DNA of 64,000 nt from Lepiota brunneoincarnata. Taxonomy: Eukaryota; Basidiomycota; Agaricomycetes; Agaricales; Agaricaceae. Positions 28,358-40,761 of the stretch are shown piece after piece; position 1 is the stretch's first letter; each line of letters begins with the position of its first letter. Both the position numbers and the translations under genes were made by a program. The DNA lies in NCBI GenBank assembly GCA_023014365.1, contig JAEBUN010000006.1, positions 1 to 64,000 on the forward strand. Reading direction: 5' to 3'. The notes beneath the pieces were generated by a model, which saw only the letters and a list, made by a program, of their open reading frames with translations, had not been told where the DNA came from and made no database searches.

Positions 28358-30218
28358 TGAAATGCAGATTACTTTATGAGATCGAAAATGAAGTTCATTA
28401 ACAAGTTTGCTAATTCCAACTTTATAAGTTTGTGGGGGAGAGGTTGTCACAAATCTCCAGAAATATATTCAATTCTAATGTTTTTAGGGTTTTGGTAAGT
28501 TATTCTCTTAGTCTCCAACTAGGCAGACAGGTTTCCTATCTGAATACAATGGGAACTTGGACGGTTGTTACTATATAATATGTTAACTAATATCTTCACG
28601 ATTTGATAAGTTAGGCAAAATGCAAGCTTTTGCAATCAGTGAGCCTCCATAGACCTAGCAGACAATATGTTCTAACCGACCCTAGCATACTATGTCCTTT
28701 TCTCTTGACAATACTATAAATTTACACTACCCAGCAAGACAGGCTTTTGACAAGCTCCTGCAGTAAGTGTCTTTAAGCTAGTAGGCCTAGTGGACAGCAT
28801 TATCTAATGGGCCCTAGTGCACTGCAGCTTCTGAACAATGCAATAAAACTTTATACCACTCAGTGAGACAGGCTTTTGGCAAGCTCCTGCAGTAAGTATC
28901 TTTAAACTAGATAGACCTAGTGGACAGTGTTTTCAATGGGCCCTAGCATACTGTGTTTGCTTCTCAATTAAACAGCTCTACAATTCAATGGTATACTTCT
29001 GAGGCAAGGCCTCTAAGAGGAACCCAAAGAAACAGAAGTTAGTGAACTTTCTACTTAAGAATAGAAGAGTCATAGCAACTCATATTCAGTTCTCAAGTCA
29101 AGCAGAAGGGTCTGTCAATATCTCAATCGTCTCAAAGGGTCTGGTTTTTAAGAGTATAACTCTTTAAGTCTCTGGTGGTCTATGACCAAAGAAAATTGCA
29201 TAAAATTGCTTTGTATTCCTATCCTAATCAGCCATACAGTCAGGGGGAGGAAATAGGCAAGCGGTTTCTTGCCTCCCATGTAATTTACAGATGAGTTTTT
29301 ATAACAATATACAATTAACTTATGGGTATACCTGAAACAAGCCTTCAGCTTCATTATTTTATTGTCTCCTCATAATTTAGGAGCATCATTCTAGGAGTTC
29401 CGATATCAGCAACATAATTTGCTCTCAGGAACTTGCTCCCGAAGTGCCTGGTTATTTATATCACAGCCAGTCAGGTTAGCAAGTTTCCTCACTAACTCTT
29501 ATCTAAGGGTTTTTATCTTTTTCTTGGATTCTCCACACCTGGGTTCTCAACCCTAATGTCCTAAAAGTTCACCTCCATAGCCTTCAGGCAGTAAACTAAT
29601 ATTAGAATTTAATTAGCTTGTTTCATTCTTATCAATCTTTATTTTCTAGTCCATCATTTCTGGTCTCTTTTGTTACTATGAGGGAGCATCTGTCCCTGAG
29701 TACCCTCTTGGATACCCCCATCCAATCTTTTATCTTTCAATACCATCAGAGCTGTTCCAAGGGGACATTCTTGTTAGGGCATTAGCTAATCCCTACATTC
29801 TTTTGTCAAGATTCACTCCCAGACCTGTTATTATGACTAGGTACCATCCAGATGACATAGTTGTTGCAACTTGTCCGCTTTCTAGGGCAGAGGCAAGGAA
29901 ATGGGTCTTTTGTGCAGTCATGAGTATCCTAACTAATATCCTAGTTAACACAGTATCAGATACAATGCTCAGGTACATTCATACCAGAGTCATTCTTCCA
30001 TAGCCTTATCACTAATAAGTTAGTTAACATCACTTTTACTTGTCTGGGTGTTCTGGTTCTGTTTCTGAGATGTCTGCCTTCACATATTTTAGATAGTATT
30101 CTAAATCTCTTGCACCCAGTGTCTGACCATGGCTATATACTGATATTATTCGGTAATGGAGAGTTAGTTACTTTATTAGCTAGTGATTTCACAAATGAAA
30201 TGATTTTGTGGTGCAACA
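28358..30218 (-). repeat. LTR-D2: 5' LTR of element E (1,861 bp)
   Basis: In element orientation starts TGTTGCACC and ends CTGCATTTCA. Two other copies occur: 21453-22886 (truncated) and 59712-61581. It contains two related internal segments (AGCTCCTGCAGTAAGTGTCT and AGCTCCTGCAGTAAGTATCT near 28760-28900), each followed by AGGCCTAGTGGACA/AGACCTAGTGGACA. No ORF is supported in these 1.86 kb. Confidence 0.87.
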
Positions 30219-32308
30219 ACTGCACTGTATAGCTTACCTTGTCACTCCAAATTTTGATATCCACCTGTGATTGTATTGGATCGCTGCTTGCAGAAGCAAT
30301 CCTGATTTTGTCACCCAAAGTAAATGACTGTGGAGGTTCAATTGTAGAATGTCTAGAAAAGGTGTATATGCATGTCCACAATCTGAACCAGGGTAGCAAC
30401 TTTATGCATAGGTACATCAGCAAAAGTATTATGCTAGTCAATCAGGGCCTTACTTGGACCATGGTAGAGCTCCTGTAATACTGTACCGTTTCGGTAATTA
30501 TATATCCAAACCAAGCCATTATCACTACCAACCACTACTAGCTTGCCATCTTTCACAGATGTCATGAGAAGGGGTACATTATACTGAATATGCTGCCTGA
30601 AGACCTTGATAGCTCTTGTAGGGGGGAGCATGTATGCATCAATCCCATTCAGGAGATTTGAAACTAGGAGAATATGTTCACTTGCAATGACAACAGCATG
30701 CCCACTAAATAGTTGGTAAGATCCTTGAGGTGTATGTGGTACCACAGGAGCCCTACATTCTTGTTGGTAGCATCCAGCATGAAACTGTCTTCCATGGGTG
30801 TAGTTGGTAAACAACACTGGAAGAGAATAAGGTGAGAGCTCAATCAACCCAAGACAAATGCAATGGTTACATTTCTTGCATCTCCAGGTAGCTGGTGATA
30901 ACTTTCCTCCCACTGTTGAAGAATTCAATGGATCAGGGGGTTGATGACTGGGTGGCTGATGTTGCAAAAAATGATAGACTGCCTACAACAAAATAATTAG
31001 AAGTGCAAAATGGAAGAGTTGGCTCAATCTACCATCCAACAACATATCCCATATCTTAACTTGTCCAGCACCAGCGCTTGCCAAACACTGCTTTATAGTA
31101 TCAACTGTGAGTGCCTCAATGGCTCATTCATGAATGGTAGTCTTGAAGATGAACCCAAAATCATCTTGTCCTTTGACCTGTTGGTATACATAAATGGAAC
31201 CATCTGCACATCCAAAGATGATGTACTGAGCTGTTCCATTACCCGTTAACTGGAGCCATGCTGCACAGCAGATAGCACCACTACCAGGTACACAAGTTGA
31301 CCATTCTAATGCACCTGATCCTACATTCCAGATGGCCAGCATCACATTATCGCCTGGGATGATCAGAATGAGTATGGAGAGTGCCTGGGGTTTCTAACAC
31401 ACCTGTGCTTAAAAGCTTTGAACCATTGAGGTTGAACTTCAAAACATTGACTGGTTTAGTGTGATGTAATAGTGTCCTTCAGTGTTGGAACTGGACACCT
31501 ATCAGGTACATAGAAAGAACATTATTTACAAGACTCACATAGGAGGTGTTGGACATCATGGTAGGAATGACTGCATGGGGTGGCAACAGATGTCCATATT
31601 ATATACATATCTGGTTATTGTAGTTATAGCATAGTATAACAATTAGACATAAACATTGATTCAAGTATCATTATTGTTACACAGATCAAGGAGACCCACT
31701 CATTGCACAGCCCTAGACCTGTCACACATGTGACACCCACTCAATTGTTGATGGCTTGAGTAGAGCACATCTCCTGGAAGATGGTCTGTGGTTGTCACAT
31801 GATCAGATAAGGGGACACATACCTGAATAATTGGCTTCATGATCAGGCAGTCCTTCTCCCACAGAAAGGATATGGCTGCATAAATAGTGGTTGAGCTTGG
31901 TAGAATTTCCACCTTGGCATTTATTATGCTCAACCAGGCACCAGCACCAAACTCTTCAAATTTGTTGAGGAAATTGAGTAGTACCTGTTGTTGATATTGA
32001 TGAACTGCAAGGAAGAAGTCTGTGCTAATATCAGGGGCAAATATGGCCCTTATTATGGCTGGAACCAATTGTTTGTTGCATGATCAGTAGAAAAATATAT
32101 AACTATTTCTCTTCATTCTGAAGGTAGTTGAGAATTCTTTACTGTTGATGACACATCTCAGAAAGTGGTTGACTTCTTTGCTTGAGATGTCATAAGCCTG
32201 TAGTTGCCTCCAAATATCTATGTCAAGTACAAATTTCTTCCCCACTCCCTTTGGATACATACACTGGCTGAAGGTGGTGGTGTCATCTGAGAGTGTGCCA
32301 ATTTTCTG
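30219..32308 (-). pseudogene. WD40-repeat-like host gene, interrupted by element E
   Basis: Read on the minus strand. Segment 32308-32129 (GTLSDDTTTFSQCMYPKG, VLDIDIWRQLQAYD) is joined by a 46-bp GTTATA...TTCCAG intron to 32037-31700 (FAPDISTDFFLAVHQYQQQ). Then 31380-31030 (NVMLAIWNVGSGALEWST, FGCADGSIYVYQQVKG, AGAGQVKIWDMLLDG) and 30967-30219 (VVVGSDNGLVWIYNYRNG, IKIWSDKVSYTVQ) show WD40 blades ending in W-D/IW-like dipeptides. At least one in-frame TGA (near 31122) is present and E cuts the 3' part at 30219. Other introns are likely. The role is unknown; WD40 proteins are interaction scaffolds. The N-terminal block is not recognised. Confidence 0.6.
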
Positions 32309-32410
32309 CAAGGGGAAACAGTTCCCAGCTATGGCCAAGGCCCTCATCACTTTCCTCAAGGTGTCGCCAACCACATTCACATTTGCTGAGAGGGCCAGGC
32401 CCCCCCTTTC
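32309..32410 (+). pseudogene. Short LINE ORF2 end fragment (L1 type)
   Basis: CCCAGCTATGGCCAAGGCCC to GCTGAGAGGGCCAGGCCCC matches the L1 ORF2 end at 21297-21375. It abuts the WD40-like remnant. The stretch 32411-32508 holds nothing I can identify. Confidence 0.7.
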
Positions 32411-32508
32411 AAATGCTTACACCCCAAACATAACCAGAAAGCATCAGAGGTCCCCTCACTGCCCAGTTAAACCCCTCCCTTCACTCTCCTTAACCCTCAC
32501 CTGCTTCC

Positions 32509-32892
32509 TGTTATCAGAAGCTTTATCAGAAGGACAGTTATTTTTAATCTACATTCCCATGTCACTATGAAACCATCAGTAGTGTACATCAGAAGGACTA
32601 TTCTTAGTATACACCTCATGTTTCTTATCTCTGACTCATAGTTACTCTGGTCCAGACTATTATAGTAGGAGTACAGCCACACTTAGAAGTATATAAGGAT
32701 ACAGTACAATACCTTGTATCCTTATCTTAGTGTTATACAGTTCTTGCCTCTTATAACTCTTTGCCCTAAACTGGCTGGACTATAGTGCTCCGTCATCTCC
32801 AAGTCATGTTTAGTAGGACAGGACCAAGTCTGTATAAAAATCCTGTGACAAACCCCATGCTACTCAAGAGTGAACCCCTAACCTGGGTAACA
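32509..32892 (+). repeat. Solo LTR of the element F family (384 bp) with 5 bp TSD
   Basis: TGTTATCAGAAG ... GGGTAACA, flanked by CTTCC at 32504-32508 and 32893-32897. Homologous to 56079-56505 and, in reverse, 57330-57718. Left by recombination between the two LTRs of an element. Confidence 0.92.
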
Positions 32893-33271
32893 CTTCCTCC
32901 CATTTCCCATAGACTTCAGACTGTTATCTTCACTCTCCACACTTGTTTTAATCACACCTGGCCTTGTGCAACACCCAGACACCACAGTCAAGCCTCATTC
33001 AATTTATATTGATTATATAAGTCAAGTATATACATAGTTTTTGCTTGCAGGGGTTCCCTCATCCTATTCTCTTAGGATTTCCCTGCAGTGACATTTCAGC
33101 TCCCTGAGTTGTCCAAACCCTCCAGGTTGCCCTAACAGAAGAATAGGATCCCCCTAACAAAACCAGTCTTGTGTCCATAGGCCCTACCCTGTCTATAGTG
33201 TGTTTTTTGACTCAGTAGCAGCCTATCACTCAGCACTCTTCTCTCCCCTTGTCCAACCTTGTCTCTCACTC
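32893..33271 (+). other. Non-coding leader of element G
   Basis: No ORF is supported. It precedes the gag ATG of G at 33272 and is probably its 5' LTR/leader, but I could not define LTR ends because no second copy is in the window. Confidence 0.4.
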
Positions 33272-33589
33272 ATGTCACAGCAAAATGCACCAGAGAACAG
33301 GCCCTCAGACCCTCTGGCTATGATTGCCCAACTCCAGCAGGATGTGGCATCAGTGGTGACTATGCAGGCTGACTCCAAGCTGGCCCTCACAGAAGTGATC
33401 CAGTCAATTCAAACTACCCTCCAAGAACTCTCCCAACATCCAAAAACCCTGAACACTCCTGACGCAGCTTCACCCATCCCCAACACGTCCCCTCCCTCTA
33501 CCCAACACACTCACTCCTCAAAAGTCAAACCAGCAACTCCACCAGACTTCTCAGGTGACTAAATGCATGGGAGGGCCTTCTCGAACTCC

Positions 33590-34250
33590 TGTTAGAGCTG
33601 GTGCAGGTCAGGACTGAAGCGGAGGGTCGGGGTGGTATCCTTGGTATAAGGTAACTGGGGGACAGGGCGAAGTCAGTACATAGACTTCGGGACCAAGGCA
33701 GAGTACGTCGGGCGGGGGGTTGGACTTGCGGCCTCAGCTTATGTGCTGTGCCCTCCTACTGTCCTAGTCCATATTTCAGGAAGTCGGAGCTGAAGCGGAG
33801 CAAGGCAGAAGAGAGGAGAGGATAGGGAACAGGGAGCTGGTCCGCTGCTCGATTCGATTATCAGACTGAGGAGTACAAGCCAAGTACCTACAGTATATAT
33901 ACTACTGGCCTTACGAACTATGACTCGTACTGACTACGTGTGGAGCGAAGCAGAGACTGATCTAGTTACAAACGGATTACGAACGGATTACGAATGGAAT
34001 GGAAACGGGTACAGGTATGGAGACTAATAACGTATCTTGACTACGGATGGGAAATGGAGATGGGGGTATGAGACACCAAGGGTCAGGTGACCATGGCACA
34101 TGTGGAGGTGGTCGCATGATTGGGGCAGTGGGTTGCAGTCGGAGCAGGTCAGGGCTGAGTCGGAGGGCAGAGGGTTGTTGTGTGGAACACACGTGGAGTC
34201 GAGAAGCCAAAGTTTAAATGATTAGACTCTGAGTTGGCATGGATATGACA
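33590..34250 (-). repeat. 3' LTR of A2 (661 bp)
   Basis: Plus strand TGTTAGAGCTGG ... GGATATGACA; partner at 40762-41422. Preceded by TSD ACTCC. Confidence 0.94.
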
Positions 34251-34381
34251 GTGCCCCCCCTTTAGGGCCAAGCCTTGAGGCCCAAGGCGGTCTAGGCCGG
34301 GGCCCATCGGAAAGTTCCAGCAGGGTATAAAAACGGTGAACTGGTTCGATTCCAAAAAACACAACTTGACCTCTTACTCCC

Positions 34382-35449
34382 ATGAGCAGACAACCCTCCT
34401 GACAACTGACTGCCACGGAGCGCAAGGCGCAATTGTTGAGGGAGAAGGCGGAGCGAGAGGAGTGAGAGTGGCTGGAAATCAAGAGGCTGGAGGAGGAGGA
34501 GCAACGAGAGGAGGAGGAGCGGCAGCAGATGATAGCGCTGCGCCAGTGACAAGTGGAGGAGCGGGTGAGAGAGCGTATGGCAGAAGATATCAGGCGGCAA
34601 CAAGATGAGGCTGCCGAGGCAGAGCGTCAGGCAATTAGGGCCCAACTCATCACAACGACTACGGGGGCCTCGTCGAGCCGTCCGTCGGAAGAACCGATGC
34701 AGGTAGATACGGAGGAGTCAGATTCCGAATACACGGATAGGGACGAGGTGAGAGATGAGGAGGAGGAGGAGGAGGAGGCCTCCGGGGATTCAGGGGATAA
34801 GGGTAAGGGGAAGGCAAAGGCGAGGGCAGCCCCGCAACGGGGCCATGCGAACGTATTCAGGGGCGAGAACCCCTGCTGGAGGTGCCAGCGAGACAAGGTC
34901 CTGTGTGAGGTCGCCAGCGGGTAAGTCATTTTGAGGGTTTCCAGGCGACATACTGATAGTTTTTTTAGTAACACCAGGAGTTGCCGTCGGTGCAGCAAAA
35001 TGAAAAAACGGTGTGGGGGTCAAGAGGAGACGGAGCCGAGCGGGGCCGGGGGGATGTCAGGCCAACAATTTGAAGGTGAGTGAGGAGTTTCTGACTGCGA
35101 GGTTTGCTGACCAAATGATCCTGTAGAGCTGAAGCGACTTATCAAGGAGGGGCACCAGAAGACCCTCAAGCGGGTCAATATCATGGAGGTGTGGCTTGCA
35201 CAGGCCATCACTCGATTGGGGGAGAGGGTGGACAAGGTCAAGCTGACGGCTGGCCGCTATGAACAGTTGCGGCGTTGGGAGGCGCAGGTGGATGGTAACT
35301 GGTCGAGTAGGGGTATTACGGAGATGGAGGAGTTGGAGGAGTCAGAGGAGTCAGAGAGCATTGGAGGCATTTCGGAAGAGGAGGTGCGAGGTATGATGGA
35401 GGATGCGGCAGTGCCACCCCGCACCTCTGGGAACGACACGGACAGGTAG
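34382..35449 (+). pseudogene. aORF-A2: broken antisense Zn2Cys6 gene
   Basis: Same three-exon layout as 11770-12855, with the ATG at 34382 and a TATAAAAAC box at 34326. A TGA appears after six codons (CGT to TGA) and further stops occur in the coiled coil (near 34463 and 34548). The zinc cluster is still readable: CWRCQRDKVLC before the GTAAGT intron and CRRCSKMKKRC after it. Exon 3 is open to 35449 (MEVWLAQAITRLGERVDKV). Retention of both splice sites and all six Cys despite decay suggests past constraint. Confidence 0.8.
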
Positions 35450-35507
35450 TTTGTACTTGTCCAATAAATTTTTTGTTTCTTGGTGTGATGGGTGATCAGT
35501 GGAAAAC

Positions 35508-38500
35508 TCAGAGTGAATGGAGGGGGCCAGGCTTATCAGGGTAAGAGGAATGGAAAGCCTCTACTAAATCTATGGCATGTTCAAGCTCGGTAGCCGGTAA
35601 CCACGAAGACTCTTCTTCGGTGTCTTCATAACCTAACCAAATGACTTTGTAGAGGAGTTTGCATGCGCGGCGCCGATCAATCTTTGAGTCGACGATGCAA
35701 GCGATCTTGTATTCTGGTTCGCCGTCGATAGAAACTGGTGCAGGTGGCGGGTCCGATCGGGCTAGTATGGTATTAGGTGTGGCTGGTTCAAGCATAGAAA
35801 CATGGAAGACTGGGTGGACTCCACACATGGAATCAGGAAGTCGGAGTGTGAAGGAGTGAGTCCCTGCTTGGGCAATGATCTCGTAAGGTCCAAGGAACTT
35901 TTCAGAGAGTTTTTTGGAAGGATAGGTGGTGCGGAAAAATTGGGCTTTCACAAATACCTTTTGTCCAACCTTGAAGTCCAGGGCGGGGAGTCGGCGGACG
36001 TCGGCGGAGGTCTGATAGCGTTGCTGGGCTAGCACTATTTCAGACTTCAAGGTGGTATGTAGGTCGTCGAGGTCAACAGCAAAATCGCGGGCCCGAGCGG
36101 AGGCGAGATCGCGTTCAGGATGAACTGTGATGTTCGGATGGTATCCTTTATTAGCGAAGAACAGGGAGATACTGGTGGTGGCACTAGGAGCATTGTTGTA
36201 AGCAAACTCAGCTAGTGGTAGTAATTCAGACCAATTGTCCTGTTGGTAGTTACAATGGACCCGGAGATATTGTTCCAGGGTCTGGTTGGTGTGTTCCGTC
36301 TGTCCGTCGCCTTCTGGATGATAGCCCGAAGTGAAGTGTAGTTTCATGTCGAGGGCTTGTCCTAGGGAGCGGAAGAAGTGGGAGACAAATTTGGAGCCAC
36401 GGTCAGAGGTAACATGTTCAGGTACACCGTGCTTGGAGAAGACGTGGAGGACAAATAGGCGGGCAAGGTCGGAGGAGGTGATGGTATCGTAGGTGGGGAT
36501 GAATAAGGATTGCTTGGTGAGTCTGTCGACTATTACTAGGATGGCGTCGTAGCTGGAGGAGGCGGGGAGTTTTTCTATGAAGTCCATGGAGATTGAATTC
36601 CAAGGGCGTTCAGGGATGGGGAGTTGCTTGAGGAGACTGTAGGGGCGGTGGCACTGGGGTTTAGACCTCATACAGGTGACACAAGACTTACAGAAATCTT
36701 TGACAAAGGTGCGGACACTAGGCCAGGTGTACTTGCACCGGATGAGCTCCAGCGTTTTATTCTGACCGAAGTGACCGGCTAGGACATGATCATGCTTGTA
36801 CTGGAGGACCCGAAGTCAGAGATTGTCAGCATCAGGGACATAGATTCTGTTGTCTAAGAGGAGGAAACCTTTATCATTAACTGACCAACAGCCTTCTGGG
36901 CTGGCAAGATGGGCGGAAGCGGTTGGATCCGCTGGTAGGGTGGTGAGGATATCGCGGTGTAGCTGATCGAGGTCCATGACTACAGCTGCGTGAAGGGAAG
37001 GAGCGTAAAGAGTGGTGGCACGGACAGAGGCCGCGAGTTGTTCATGAGTGAACACAGGCTGGAAATTGTGCGGGTTGACTGATGCATAGTTGCTATTCCC
37101 CCCTTTAGGGTAGACGTCCCATCATCTAGTTAGGGCATCAGGCTTGGTGCTGAGGTGGCCGGGTCGGAACCAGATGACGAGGTGGAATTGGGATAGGAAC
37201 TCAGACCAACAAGCTTGGCGGCGAGTAAGGATCTTGGTGGTGCAGAAGTATTCGAGGTTTTTGTGGTCGGTGACTACATCAATAGTAAGAGGGGCACCCT
37301 CAAGATAGTGCTGCCAGATACGAAAAGCCTCGAATATTGCCAGGAGTTCCTTGTCGTGGGTGTCATAATTAAGTTCAGCCATGTTAAAGGTGCGGGAATG
37401 GAATGCAATGGGGTGAACCTCCCCATCATCGGTGATGATAGAGAGGATAGCTGCAAGGGCGTAGTTGGAGGCGTTGGTCTCGACAATGATCTGAGTGTCG
37501 GGGGCCCAAGGAGTGAGGACAGGGGCGGATATGAATGCTTCCTTCAGGGAACTGAAGGCTTCGCGGCATTCATCGGTGAAATTCCATTTCACATCTTTGC
37601 AGGTGAGGCGAGTGAGCGGAACAACAATGTTGGAGTAACCATGAATGAAGCAACGGTAGAAATTGGCGAAACCTAAGAAAGACTGGATGTCCTTGACTTT
37701 CTTGGGTTCTGGCCACTCCTGGATGGTCTTGACCTTTGATTGGTCCATTCGGAGACCGTCAGGGAAAGGATGTAGCCAAGGTATTCCACTGTGTCAGAGT
37801 GGAACTGGCATTTGTCAGGGTGGGCGTATAGACCGTGTTGTTGGAGCCGCTTGAGGACCTCCCTGACTTGGTCACGGTGGATACTGTGATTATTGGAGTA
37901 TATCAGAATATCGTCAAGATAGATAGTAACGCAGATGTCAAGCATGTCCTTGAATATATCGTTCATGAACCACTGGAAGGTGGTAGGGGCGTTGGTGAGG
38001 CTGAAAGGCATAACCATCCATTCGAAGGAGCCGTAGCGGGTCTGAAAGGCAGTCTTCCATTCGTCACCGTCAGCAACGTGGACAAGATGGTAAGCGTGAC
38101 GGAGGTCAATTTTGGTATATATGCGGGCTTTGCGAGGGGAGTCTAAGAGGTCGGAGATGAGCGGAAGGGGGTAACGGTCCTTCTTGGTAATACGGTTGAG
38201 ATCTCTAAAATCAACACATAAACGGAGGGAGCCGTCCTTTTTCTTTACGAAGAGGACTGGGGCTCCATGAGGAGAAGTGGAGGGGCGAATGAAGCCAATA
38301 GATAAATGTTTGTCAATGAAGTCACGTAGAGCTCCAAGCTCTGATTGTGAAAGGGAGTAAATGGTACCAACCGGAGGCTGACCGCCATCCTCTAGGTTAA
38401 TCTGGAGGTTGTAAGGGCGGTGTGGAGCGAGTGTGTCAGCACGCGATTTACTGAAAACATCAGCAAACTCATGGTATTCCTCGGGGATGGACAAGAGGTC

Positions 38501-39336
38501 AGCCGGGTCTTCGGAGACAGAAGAGGACGCAGCCGATGTGGAGGCGGCGGAGAGATTGATTCGGAATTGTTGGGAGCCAGGGAGCTTGGCAGTGCAGATA
38601 AAGGCAGGAGCGTTTATCAGGGATATGTGCGGTTTCGCAAGGGGGACAGATTGGGACAAGGTCCCAGACAGGGGTGGTGAACCTAGGTCAGGAGTGTCAG
38701 GGGTGGCCATAAGCGGGGCCAATGTGGGTGCAATGCAGGTAGAGACGGAAGCAGGATTCTCAAGTAGGGATGGCCGGAAAGTAATACTGCCCAAAGCCCA
38801 GTCAATCAACGGATTGTAGTGGGTGAGCCAGTTGTGTCCTAAGACCACAGAACAGGAAGAGTCAAGCCGGGTGACATAAGTGTCCAAAATGATAGATTCA
38901 CCGGAGGGGAAAGATACAGGCAGTTGCGCAAGCTCCGTAATGTAGGCATTTGAGGTCCCATCAAATAACCGAAGTTCAATAGCTGGGATGGACAAGGTTG
39001 GAATACTATGAGAACGAACAAAAGATGAGTCCACAAAACAGTGAGTAGAACCACTATCAACAAGAGCTTTGAAAGGAGAAAGAGAAGAGAAATCAGAACT
39101 AACTACATTGTTTGTTGTAGAAAGCGGGCCCAAAGCAGAGAGTACAGGAGTGGAAACAGAAGATACAGAAGTTACTAAAGGAGAAGTTAATGTAATGTGA
39201 AAAGAGTTCGGGTCGGAAAGAGCGGACGCATTGAGACGGAAACTCTCTGGAGCACAGCAGAGTTCAATGCGATCCTCAGTCTGTGCAGAGGCCTGAGGAC
39301 CACCGACTATTTTTCCAAGCTTGGGAGAGTTGGCGC
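35508..39336 (-). pseudogene. Pol of A2, broken
   Basis: Protease DSGST is intact in the piece 39133-37673, which also has RT YLDD. A one-base deletion near 37765 shifts the frame to 37748-37122 (RNase H, VETNASNY, with the catalytic TDAS Asp changed to Asn). TGA stops at 37122-37124 and 36816-36818 replace CGA of copy A. The last piece, 36671-35508, has the integrase core, GPY/F and chromodomain to the stop. The first frame enters at the same GGAAAAATAG site as in A. Confidence 0.92.
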
Positions 39337-40719
39337 GTCTGTCTCGGGGAGCTGAGCCTGTTGGCCTTTAGCCTTGGCATCAGGGAATTTTTTCTTGTCG
39401 CAGTTAGCAGCCCTGTGATTGGGATCTGCGCAGACAAGGCAGAGGTTATTGTCGAAACGTTGTTGACATTCCTCGGGGGTTAATTTACTGTCCTTACCAA
39501 GTTTACTAGTAAGGTCGGATTTGGGCGGGGCCGATTTCTGACCGGCAGGCGGAATGGGTGGATTGCCCTTGAAGTTGTTGTTGGGGGTGCTGCCTCTGTT
39601 ATTATTGGCAGGCTTGGTGGCAGGTTGCGGGTTAGTCGAGGTGGAAGGGGATGGGTTACCTCCAGGTTTCCTAGAGGTGGTCGGGTCCGAAGTGGCTTTG
39701 GCGCGGGCCTTCTCGCGTTGGCACTCCCAGTAGCGAGCATCGATCTTCATCGCTGCTGCTTGCATTTTGATGAAGGTGTCGGGCTTGCTGTCGGGCCGAT
39801 TGGACAGGATGTCCTGGATGTGGTCGGGGAGGCCCTTGTAGTAGCGGTGACAAAATACTTCATCACCCCAGCGGAGTTGGCCAGCTAGGCGGAGAAAGTC
39901 GACGTTGTAGACAGCGATCTTCTCGTCGTAGCGCATTTGGAGGGAGTTGAGCTGCTCAGCAGCTTCTCTGATCAGATCCGTGGGACCAAAATTGGTCTGC
40001 AGTTCCAGGGTGAACTGGTCCCAGTCCTCGATCCAGTTGTGCATTATTCCGTGGTTGTCGGCCTCGTCGAGGCTGATTTCGAAGTGTTGCTGTGCCATGC
40101 CTGTGAGGTATGTCAATGCAAAGTTGACCTTGGTGGCGGGGATAGCAAACTGGGCTGGGTTGGTACGGAAATAGAGTCAGCATTGGAAGAGGAAGGGTTT
40201 GAGTTTGGTGGGGTCGGAACCTGTAAAGATGTCAGGTTCGCGAGCTTTGGTACGGGGAGTTTGAGGAGGCTGTGGGGCTTGAGAGTTCCCACAGCCGTCC
40301 ATTTGATTGGCTATGCGTTGGAAAACTTGGAGTATGAGTCTATCATGGTCATCTCGGGTGTTGCCAGGTGGGATGTTGATGTTGTTGTCGCCGTTGTCTG
40401 ATGGTTCGTTGTCGCCCGGGGGCCCGTCCCCATTGTCAGGGTAGTCGTCGGGATCACCAGGGTCGCTGGGATCAGGATTGGGGTCGGGGCCGTCGTCGGG
40501 GCCATTGGGAGTCCGGAATACTGAAGGTTGTATATCTTCAGAGAACCGGTCTGGGGTCGAGGGCGCAATAGATTGTCGGCGAGAGCGAGAAGCCCTTGGG
40601 GAGTCAGGTTGCAGTTTCTCAGAAGGAGGTTGTCGAGTGATGTGTTTGCTATGGCGAGCGGCTGGAGTTACCAGAGTGCGAGTACAGGTAACTGTTTGAG
40701 AGACCATGGTTAGAAACAA
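39307..40719 (-). pseudogene. Gag of A2, one stop
   Basis: Same protein as A gag, with the start at the ATG near 40707 and capsid region, linker and knuckle CLVCADPNHRAANC. A TGA at 40177-40179 follows FLFQC where A has CGG. An added Asn/Gly-rich stretch (NNNRGSTPNNNFKGNPP) is present near the C-terminus. Confidence 0.9.
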
Positions 40720-40748
40720 TTCAGAGTGTGGTGGGCAGGAGGAGTTTG

Positions 40749-40759
40749 AGTCTGATAAT
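40749..40759 (-). promoter_or_regulatory. Self-type primer-binding site of A2
   Basis: ATTATCAGACT on the minus strand, two bases inside the LTR, complementary to 41039-41029 in the LTR. Identical to copy A although surrounding sequence has diverged. Confidence 0.75.
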
Positions 40760-40761
40760 AC

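Larger units (their letters stand above)
24585..30218 (-). mobile_element. Element E: decayed Ty3/gypsy element, 5' LTR to just before RT
   Basis: On the minus strand: 5' LTR (30218-28358), primer site, gag (about 27960-26690), linker, protease (about 25742-25322), pre-RT region (25032-24585), then L3. RT, integrase and the 3' LTR are missing. Many stops and frameshifts are present. It is inserted into the WD40-like gene at 30219. Confidence 0.85.

Noticed and set aside
32309..32380. N-terminal part of the minus-strand frame at 32084-32380 as start of the WD40-like protein
   Set aside because: These bases match the plus-strand end of LINE ORF2, so the apparent N-terminus is antisense LINE.
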